A stretch of 9,902 bases of DNA from Promethearchaeota archaeon. GTDB taxonomy: Archaea; Asgardarchaeota; Lokiarchaeia; Sigynarchaeales; SOKP01. Shown here in pieces: positions 5,969 through 9,902 of this stretch; position 1 is the stretch's first letter, and each line of letters begins with the position of its first letter. The notes beneath the pieces were generated by a model, which saw only the letters and a list, made by a program, of their open reading frames with translations, had not been told where the DNA came from and did no database searches. Position numbers and translations under genes: made by a program. Location: contig WJKD01000046.1 of NCBI GenBank assembly GCA_014729315.1, forward strand, positions 1-9,902, in the 5' to 3' direction.

Positions 5969-6009
5969 TTTAATGAACCTATAAGGGTGTATGTCATATG
6001 TTCATTAAA
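5969..6009. repeat. 10-bp perfect inverted repeat with 21-bp spacer
   Basis: TTTAATGAAC at 5969-5978 pairs exactly with GTTCATTAAA at 6000-6009. Inside, after one mismatch, three further pairs form (5980-5982 with 5996-5998). In DNA it could be a two-site operator with half-site centres about 31 bp apart, roughly three helical turns. In RNA it would be a 10-bp stem with an extendable loop, possibly at the 3' end of the kae1-bud32 transcript. Confidence 0.6.
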
Positions 6010-6044
6010 CTTATATTACTTTCTAAACGCGTGATTTGTAGTGC

Positions 6045-6052
6045 TTTATAAA
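6045..6052 (+). promoter_or_regulatory. TATA-like box upstream of the RHH gene
   Basis: TTTATAAA is a symmetrical, near-consensus archaeal TATA element lying 36 bp downstream of the 5969-6009 inverted repeat and 155 bp before the RHH start. Its symmetry means direction cannot be read from it. Plus-strand use would give a leader of about 130 bases. Confidence 0.3.
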
Positions 6053-6206
6053 GTAGATAGTTATAAATAACACTTATCCTTATTATTATTAAATTTAAAC
6101 TTGAAAAGTATTATCTAAAGGGCTAATCAAGCGATTATACAAACTTTTTGATTCAGTTTTACTTATTTATCAAATTAACTCCGTCAGATTCAAGGAAGCG
6201 AAGAAA

Positions 6207-6425
6207 ATGAAAGAGAAAAAAACTACTAAAAAAAAGTCACCCATGAAAAATATTACAATAAATCTTCCGGATATCTATGTAGATAAAATCCAATGGTTAA
6301 TTGAACATAAACTTATTGCTAATCGGTCAGAAGCAGTAAGAAATGCTATTCGCGAATGGTTAGAAGAAGAATTCTCTGTAAACCTCGAATTGTTGGATTT
6401 TTTCGAAGTTGAAAAAAAAAATTAA
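6207..6425 (+). CDS. Ribbon-helix-helix transcriptional regulator (CopG/Arc type)
   Basis: A small dimeric DNA-binding protein. The ribbon strand M-K-N-I-T-I-N-L-P (about 13-21) is followed by helix one, D-K-I-Q-W-L-I-E-H, the turn I-A-N-R-S-E-A-V, and helix two, R-N-A-I-R-E-W-L-E-E-E. This is the classic RHH pattern: alternating strand residues enter the DNA major groove and the S-E-A-V-R turn contacts phosphate. A Lys-rich leader (residues 1-12) precedes it. An internal ATG at 6243 would give a minimal RHH protein of 60 residues, but the Shine-Dalgarno-like sequence favours ATG 6207. There is no ligand domain such as that of NikR and no toxin gene next to it, so an orphan regulator is more likely than an antitoxin. 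Its target is unknown; the inverted repeat upstream is a candidate for autoregulation. Confidence 0.85.
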   Translation: MKEKKTTKKKSPMKNITINLPDIYVDKIQWLIEHKLIANRSEAVRNAIREWLEEEFSVNLELLDFFEVEKKN

Positions 6426-6442
6426 AAAATCAAATTTTTATA

Positions 6443-6490
6443 TTATATTCTTATTTTACGAGCTTCTCAGCGCCTTATTTTACGGGCTTC
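6443..6490 (-). repeat. 24-bp tandem duplication spanning the rps28e stop codon
   Basis: Read on the minus strand, 6490-6467 encodes E-A-R-K-I-R-R-stop and the adjoining 6466-6443 encodes E-A-R-K-I-R-I-stop in the same frame. The first 18 bases of the two units differ at two positions only, both synonymous (GCC/GCT and AGG/AGA). This looks like a tandem duplication of the gene end that moved the working stop codon. Confidence 0.75.
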
Positions 6491-6715
6491 CCTTTCAACC
6501 TCTCTTAAAATAATAATGTCGTTCATTCTTACGGGACCTTTAATATTTCTCGTAAGAATTCTGTTTTTATCTCGACCTTCAAGTATTCTAACCTTTACTT
6601 GAGTGATTTCTCCAGTCAAGCCAGTCCGACCGATAATATCGATAACTTGAGATGGGATCGAATCGTCTTCAAATGTAGAACTTTTTCCCTTGTCTCTTTT
6701 TGACAATAGTACCAC
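6467..6715 (-). CDS. rps28e: Ribosomal protein S28e
   Basis: A small OB-fold protein of the archaeal/eukaryotic small subunit. The core from [14 protein letters not shown] onward includes [22 protein letters not shown] and [13 protein letters not shown], all strongly family-like. The start is uncertain: the longest frame begins with GTG at 6715 (82 aa), while TTG at 6706 (79 aa) has AGGTGG placed five bases ahead and fits better. Either way the first 15-18 residues are a charged extension relative to common forms of about 65-75 residues. It follows rpl7ae by 6 bp (GTG) or 15 bp (TTG) and must be co-transcribed. Just past the TGA the DNA encoding the last residues is repeated in frame, ending in a second stop at 6443-6445. 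Confidence 0.93.
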   Translation of the reverse strand: MVLLSKRDKGKSSTFEDDSIPSQVIDIIGRTGLTGEITQVKVRILEGRDKNRILTRNIKGPVRMNDIIILREVEREARKIRR

Positions 6716-6721
6716 CTATTT

Positions 6722-7093
6722 TTACTTTTTGATAACCTTAATCTGTTTAATTAACTCATCCAGCTCTTTTTCGTTTCCTGATCCTGCCTTCTCAATAGCT
6801 ACTGAAGAAGATGAGACATTTATGTTTACAGCTGACCCTAACTCTTTTTTCGTAGATAAATACGCATAAGGAATACTTTTTTCTTCACATAAAACCGGGA
6901 CATGATACAAAATTTCAGGCGGACTTACATCTTCTGCCATAACTACAAATTTAGCTTGTCCTCTTTCAATAGATTTAGTAACTTCGTTCATTCCTTTACG
7001 TATTTTTGAATCCCTTTTTTCCGAAATTATGCTTAGGGTTCGTTTGATTTTTTTCTTTAAATCGTCAGTTATTTTAAATTTTACAAAACTCAT
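6722..7093 (-). CDS. rpl7ae: Ribosomal protein L7Ae
   Basis: L7Ae is a kink-turn RNA-binding protein of the large subunit; in archaea it is also part of C/D and H/ACA guide RNPs and of RNase P. The signature is clear: R-K-G-M-N-E-V-T-K (32-40), the kink-turn-contacting segment, then R-G-Q-A-K-F-V-V-M-A-E-D-V-S-P-P-E-I, L-C-E-E-K-S-I-P-Y-A-Y and K-K-E-L-G. Length (123 aa) is normal, with a short Lys-rich end. Upstream on the minus strand GAGAGG lies about six bases before ATG 7093. It is first of the rpl7ae-rps28e pair, an order kept across many archaea, where rpl24e often follows; here rpl24e lies elsewhere. The 222-bp gap to the divergent rpoN must hold both promoters, but no convincing TATA box was found for either. 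Confidence 0.96.
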   Translation of the reverse strand: MSFVKFKITDDLKKKIKRTLSIISEKRDSKIRKGMNEVTKSIERGQAKFVVMAEDVSPPEILYHVPVLCEEKSIPYAYLSTKKELGSAVNINVSSSSVAIEKAGSGNEKELDELIKQIKVIKK

Positions 7094-7315
7094 TTATTTC
7101 CTCTCGTTCAAATATTTTCTATTTTCATTAGTCATAGAGAATTTTGTTGATAAGAAAAGTGGTACATTGTAAAAAAAATTTTTGATTTCCTTTCTCAACT
7201 CCTATCCAAAAATTTTCTTAAAAATATTTCCAGAATTCTATGATTCTTCTTTACGAAATAATACGAAAAAAGAACCTAAAACTTTTTTTAGAATGGTGTA
7301 TTTGCATTATATATA

Positions 7316-7516
7316 ATGATTATCCCTATACGTTGCTTCTCCTGTGGTACCCTCATCGCAGACAAGCTGAAACCTTATTTAGATCTAATCGAGAAAGGAG
7401 AACCCGCTGAAAAAGCGTTCGAAGAAGTAGGTTTGGAGCGATTCTGTTGTAAGAGGATGATTGTAAGCCATGTTGACTTAATCGACGACCTCTTAAGATT
7501 CCCCCGCTTACAATAA
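7316..7516 (+). CDS. rpoN: RNA polymerase subunit N (Rpb10)
   Basis: A zinc-binding assembly subunit of archaeal RNA polymerase that helps hold the D/L (Rpb3/11) platform to the large subunits. The near-invariant opening M-I-I-P-I-R-C-F-S-C-G gives zinc ligands C7 and C10; the second pair, C44-C45, lies in R-F-C-C-K-R-M. The archaeal length of about 66 residues matches. The start is certain from the conserved N-terminus; no other start lies in frame nearby and no Shine-Dalgarno sequence is visible. In many archaea rpoN is grouped with rpl18e, rpl13 and rps9; here it stands alone, divergent from rpl7ae and convergent with rpl24e, so its usual operon has been broken up. Confidence 0.96.
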   Translation: MIIPIRCFSCGTLIADKLKPYLDLIEKGEPAEKAFEEVGLERFCCKRMIVSHVDLIDDLLRFPRLQ

Positions 7517-7577
7517 AACATAAATTATTAAAAATGTTTTAACAATTAATACCAATTAGCTGTTTTTCAACTCTTTC

Positions 7578-7602
7578 TATTCAATTTTTTAAAAATTGAA
7601 TA
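7578..7602. terminator. 25-bp perfect palindrome between convergent rpoN and rpl24e
   Basis: Twelve-base arms (left arm TATTCAATTTTT, 7578-7589) flank a single central T at 7590 and match exactly. The element sits mid-way in the 146-bp gap between two converging genes and carries T runs on both strands, so a bidirectional terminator is the simplest reading. AT-rich composition lowers but does not remove its significance. Confidence 0.5.
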
Positions 7603-7662
7603 TTTGATTATTATTTCCATGATAAAAACAAATTTTTCTTAAAAGAAAGGCTTGTCTCCTAT

Positions 7663-7845
7663 TTATTGTTTACCGTAATGTGCGGTCCAACGGGTTTTAC
7701 GGGGATTCTTTTTATAAATAAGCATAGCTTTTCTGCATTTTTTCGAGCAAAAATTATGTATCGTTCCATCTCTCTTGACGAACATAACTCCTCTTCCTAT
7801 TGCTATATCATTTCCGCAGAAACTGCATTTTTTAACCTTAACCAT
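7663..7845 (-). CDS. rpl24e: Ribosomal protein L24e
   Basis: A small zinc-finger protein of the large subunit, found in archaea and eukaryotes and related to the ribosome-assembly factor RLP24. Zinc ligands are C7, C10, C33 and C37, in K-C-S-F-C-G and N-F-C-S-K-K-C. Between them comes the family sequence I-G-R-G-V-M-F-V-K-R-D-G-T, followed by N-P-R-K-T-R-W-T. The 60-residue length is typical for archaea. Upstream on the minus strand TGAGATG lies about eight bases before ATG 7845. It is 50 bp behind rps6e on the same strand and probably shares its transcript, rather than following rps28e as in many archaea. Confidence 0.95.
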   Translation of the reverse strand: MVKVKKCSFCGNDIAIGRGVMFVKRDGTIHNFCSKKCRKAMLIYKKNPRKTRWTAHYGKQ

Positions 7846-7895
7846 ATTTTAACATCTCAGTTTGTTTTATTCAGTAAAGGATTGAAGTATTAAAT

Positions 7896-8300
7896 TTAAG
7901 CCTCTTCTTGTGTCTTAAAAAGCTCAACTTCCCCGTATTTCGTAACCTTTAGGTTTAACTGGGTAATGTCGTAATTAATTTCGTTTCCTCTTACTGTTCT
8001 TCTTCGTTTTTGCCCTTTTCTTCTTGGTTTATAGCCAATACTGCGTTTAGAAACCAATATTTTCTTTTTTACAGGACCATGCACGTCTTTTCGCATCGGG
8101 AAACCACTAGAATCTGATCCTCCTGTAATAACAAACTCATAATTAGGAAATCCGATTACACCGCCCTTAATAGTGTCACCGATCTTCATACCGTCAAATC
8201 TAAATTTGTTTTCATCAATTTCGATTTGTTTCGTCAAGCCTTTTCCGGGACCTTGATTACCGCCAGAAATATTCAACTTATATACTCGTTTTTCACTCAT
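7896..8300 (-). CDS. rps6e: Ribosomal protein S6e
   Basis: A small-subunit protein of archaea and eukaryotes; the eukaryotic form has an added kinase-target tail that is absent here. The N-terminal strand Y-K-L-N-I-S is followed by a Gly-rich loop, then I-G-D-T-I-K-G, the hallmark F-V-I-T-G-G-S-D-S-S-G-F-P-M-R-K-D-V-H-G-P (about residues 57-77), and the basic stretch K-P-R-R-K-G-Q-K-R-R-R-T-V-R-G. The 134 residues make a complete archaeal protein. A TATA box lies on the minus strand at 8378-8386, giving a leader of about 55 bases; no strong Shine-Dalgarno sequence is seen at ATG 8300. rpl24e follows 50 bp downstream. Confidence 0.96.
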   Translation of the reverse strand: MSEKRVYKLNISGGNQGPGKGLTKQIEIDENKFRFDGMKIGDTIKGGVIGFPNYEFVITGGSDSSGFPMRKDVHGPVKKKILVSKRSIGYKPRRKGQKRRRTVRGNEINYDITQLNLKVTKYGEVELFKTQEEA

Positions 8301-8377
8301 GATAACACACTAGTTAGTAATGTGAAAAGGGAAATATTATAGATTATAGAATCTGTCAAAATTTAAATATTTTATCT

Positions 8378-8386
8378 ATTTTATAG
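8378..8386 (-). promoter_or_regulatory. TATA box of the rps6e-rpl24e unit
   Basis: On the minus strand GCCTATAAAAT is a BRE/TATA-like match. Initiation should fall near 8355. The core CCTATAAAA is identical to that of the divergent promoter at 8445-8453. Confidence 0.5.
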
Positions 8387-8439
8387 GCTTTAGAGCAATT
8401 CTGTGTATTCATTTTAGAGTCAAAATCTATTTTAAAGAA

Positions 8440-8459
8440 TCTATCCTATAAAAGATAGA
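8440..8459 (+). promoter_or_regulatory. TATA box framed by a perfect inverted repeat
   Basis: CTATAAAA (8446-8453) is flanked exactly by TCTATC (8440-8445) and GATAGA (8454-8459). A dimeric repressor on the arms would cover the TATA box and block TBP. Initiation 25 bases downstream would be near 8475, almost at the ATG (8480) and past the Shine-Dalgarno sequence at 8468-8472, so either the message is nearly leaderless or another start is used. Confidence 0.4.
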
Positions 8460-8479
8460 GAACGATTAGGAGTAATCTT

Positions 8480-9283
8480 ATGCAAATTTTTGAAGTAATA
8501 GAATTAGACGAATTTCCGTATATGAAGACAATTGAAATTACCAAAGGAGAGACCATAGGGGAGTATTTTTCCGATATAAATCAAGAAAAGGTACTCCTAA
8601 TGGTTGATCACGATTCTAAAAAAATTTGGACCTTTAACGGGCTAAAAAGTTCGTTTAAAAAACAAATATACGGAGGAATATTAGCAAAAAAAATGCGGCA
8701 GCAGCTAAGATTATTTTATCGGGTTTATCCTCTTAATATCTACGACAAAAACGACCGAAAAGTCCAAGAAATACTTTCTAAATCAATTGGAGGGGTCCAA
8801 GCTAAACCTATTACGGAAAAAGATTTCGATAAACAGAAACATCATACAAATCTTTATCAAGATATTTCAATCATACCAAAGGTTAATGTTCCTAAAGCCA
8901 TGGATTATATAGAAGATATCCCGAAACCGAATAATTATTTAAGGAAATTCTTTATCGTGGGTGGCTATGTCTTTACTGAACAAGAATTTACAGAATCTTT
9001 TGTGCAAGAAAAGAAAACTGTGAAGAAGCCAGTTAAACTCGGAAGGCTAAATAGGGGTTTTACTCTCTTCAATGATAAGATTCGTTACTCAACTCGTCTG
9101 ATAGTGAAAGATAGGGTGGTTCAAGGTTTAGAAATTTATATTCACCAAGAAGATAGTGGAAAAATTGAAAAATTAGAATCTAAAGTTCCCGTATTTCCAG
9201 ACGAAAGGTTTAATACGGAGAGGCAAATAGAACTATTATTCAACGCCTTAGACCTACCAGAGGATCTACCCCACGAAGATTGA
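8480..9283 (+). CDS. Uncharacterised protein (267 aa), possible gelsolin-like N-terminal repeat
   Basis: I do not recognise this protein with confidence. Residues about 36-86 read strand, W50-containing strand, G54, then a long amphipathic helix: V-L-L-M-V-D-H-D, I-W-T-F-N-G, S-S-F-K-K-Q-I-Y-G-G-I-L-A-K-K-M. That order resembles a gelsolin/villin repeat (acidic strand, aromatic-G turn, helix), a fold found in Asgard proteins, but the similarity is weak and judged by eye. Residues about 95-150 look like a charged linker. Residues about 155-245 appear beta-rich (F-F-I-V-G-G-Y-V-F, I-R-Y-S-T-R-L-I-V-K, G-L-E-I-Y-I-H). The end is acidic. There is no signal peptide, membrane segment or cysteine, so it is cytosolic. 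AGGAG at 8468-8472 supports ATG 8480. It is divergent from rps6e and stands alone. Confidence 0.8.
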   Translation: MQIFEVIELDEFPYMKTIEITKGETIGEYFSDINQEKVLLMVDHDSKKIWTFNGLKSSFKKQIYGGILAKKMRQQLRLFYRVYPLNIYDKNDRKVQEILSKSIGGVQAKPITEKDFDKQKHHTNLYQDISIIPKVNVPKAMDYIEDIPKPNNYLRKFFIVGGYVFTEQEFTESFVQEKKTVKKPVKLGRLNRGFTLFNDKIRYSTRLIVKDRVVQGLEIYIHQEDSGKIEKLESKVPVFPDERFNTERQIELLFNALDLPEDLPHED

Positions 9284-9605
9284 ATCTATTCTTTTTATAT
9301 TGTGTCTTATCAAAGACTAATAAAAAATCACTTTAATTATCTTATAAGATGTCTCCTATATGAATTAGTTAATATAAATTATCGATTTAATTAATTAAAA
9401 GATCCATTCATCTACTAAAGAATTGAAATCTAATCAAAGGAATCGGGTAAAGTACTGTTATCTAAAGAATCTTTTTTGCCAATTTTGACTTATTTTCGAT
9501 AATAATTTTAATTAAAATAAACTCTTTTTTAATAGAGATAATTAATTAAATAATATTATCTAAAAATTACATTATTTTAAATAAAAAAGGGTAAATGTGT
9601 TATTT
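9284..9605. other. Intergenic region before fae
   Basis: These 322 bases hold no ORF or tRNA that I can support. They contain several short AT-rich palindromes (ATCTTATAAGAT at 9339-9350, ATTTTAATTAAAAT at 9505-9518) and an inverted repeat AGATAAT/ATTATCT (9536-9542 with 9555-9561). A TATA-like TTTTAAATA (9575-9583) about 25 bases before the fae ATG would suit a nearly leaderless fae message. In DNA this AT-rich, short palindromes are expected by chance. Confidence 0.5.
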
Positions 9606-9902
9606 ATGGCTAAAAATGAATACTATGTTGGAGAAGCTTTAATCGGTGAAGCTCCCGACTTAGCTCACGTGGATTTGATTATTGGTTCCAAGGACGGACC
9701 TGTGGGCATTTCGTTCGCAAATAGTATTAGCACTCCTAGCATGGGGCACGGAGGATTATTGTCGTGTATTAGACCAAACTTAGTGTCAAAACCCTATACT
9801 TTAATCATTCCAAAGGTCACCATTTCAAAAATGGAAGAAGCTAATAAAATCTTTGGACCTGCTCAAGCGGCGGTAGCGAAAGGAGTAGCAGATGCAATCG
9901 AA
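9606..9902 (+). CDS. fae: Formaldehyde-activating enzyme, N-terminal part (runs off the window)
   Basis: Fae condenses formaldehyde with tetrahydromethanopterin to give methylene-tetrahydromethanopterin. In archaea it often works with, or is fused to, hexulose-6-phosphate synthase in the reverse ribulose-monophosphate route to pentoses. The visible 99 residues cover about 60 per cent of a typical enzyme of about 165-170 aa. Family sequence is clear: V-G-E-A-L-I-G (8-14), A-H-V-D-L-I-I-G (20-27) with H21 as the proposed catalytic histidine, K-P-Y-T-L-I-I-P-K-V-T-I, and F-G-P-A-Q-A-A-V-A-K-G-V. The reading frame is open to the window edge, so a Fae-Hps fusion cannot be excluded. AGGGT at 9589-9593 is a weak, distant Shine-Dalgarno sequence; a TATA-like element at 9575-9583 would instead suggest a leaderless message. 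Confidence 0.95.
   Translation, partial: MAKNEYYVGEALIGEAPDLAHVDLIIGSKDGPVGISFANSISTPSMGHGGLLSCIRPNLVSKPYTLIIPKVTISKMEEANKIFGPAQAAVAKGVADAIE

Larger units (their letters stand above)
5800..6206. other. Intergenic region between bud32 and the RHH gene
   Basis: These 407 bases show no credible ORF and no tRNA (no T-loop sequence such as GTTCGAATC). They contain a perfect 10-bp inverted repeat (5969-5978 with 6000-6009) and two TATA-like sites, TTTATAAA (6045-6052) and TTATAAATA (6060-6068). The TATA-like sites lie about 140-160 bp before the RHH gene, so that gene may have a long leader or a separate short RNA may start there. A Shine-Dalgarno-like GGAAGCGAAG precedes ATG 6207. Confidence 0.6.

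Noticed and set aside
7308..7315. TATATA-rich sequence immediately before the rpoN ATG
   Set aside because: Used as a TATA box it would start transcription inside the coding region, so it cannot express full-length RpoN.
7666..7893. Plus-strand ORF of 75 residues opposite rpl24e
   Set aside because: It lies antisense to an unmistakable zinc-finger ribosomal protein gene and has no family-like sequence.
9339..9561. Several short AT-only palindromes upstream of fae
   Set aside because: They are expected by chance at this base composition and show no regular spacing.
1..9902. CRISPR array, tRNA, rRNA, transposase or attachment site
   Set aside because: No regularly spaced repeats, T-loop/acceptor patterns, rRNA sequence or transposase-like frames were found on either strand.

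Overview
The window is AT-rich DNA from an archaeon. Almost every recognisable gene belongs to the shared archaeal/eukaryotic information-processing set: RNA polymerase subunits E' and N, Spt4, ribosomal proteins S24e, S27ae, S28e, L7Ae, L24e and S6e, and the KEOPS subunits Kae1 and Bud32. A single-domain Roadblock/LC7 protein and a 267-residue protein with a possible gelsolin-like repeat suggest the Asgard archaea (Lokiarchaeota/Heimdallarchaeota type). That placement is an inference from gene content, not a phylogeny.

Layout. Positions 1-1000 hold two unrecognised small ORFs (218-445 and 602-937). Their base composition is visibly richer in G+C than the rest, and they are separated by a 32-nt polypyrimidine tract and a good TATA box; this may be acquired DNA. 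Next comes a 367-bp, extremely AT-rich region and a Roadblock/LC7 gene (1305-1676). Positions 1784-5799 carry a same-strand block in the order known from many archaea: rpoE1 (Rpb7), spt4, GTP-dependent dephospho-CoA kinase (DUF359), rps24e, rps27ae, kae1, bud32. A 407-bp spacer containing a perfect 10-bp inverted repeat leads to a ribbon-helix-helix regulator (6207-6425). It converges on the minus-strand pair rpl7ae-rps28e. RpoN (Rpb10, 7316-7516, plus) then converges on the minus-strand pair rps6e-rpl24e. Divergent from rps6e is the 267-residue protein (8480-9283). After a 322-bp spacer the window ends inside a formaldehyde-activating enzyme gene (fae, from 9606).

How the genes fit together. 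The block serves transcription (Rpb7, Spt4, Rpb10), translation (six ribosomal proteins), tRNA t6A modification (Kae1 and Bud32) and CoA synthesis (DUF359 kinase). Fae points to tetrahydromethanopterin-linked C1 or pentose metabolism. No tRNA, rRNA, CRISPR array or transposase was found. I see no complete new multi-gene system. The most unusual points are the compositionally distinct ORF pair at the left end, a tandem duplication running across the rps28e stop codon, an Arg/Ser-rich tail on S27ae, the inverted repeat upstream of the RHH gene, and the uncharacterised protein at 8480-9283.
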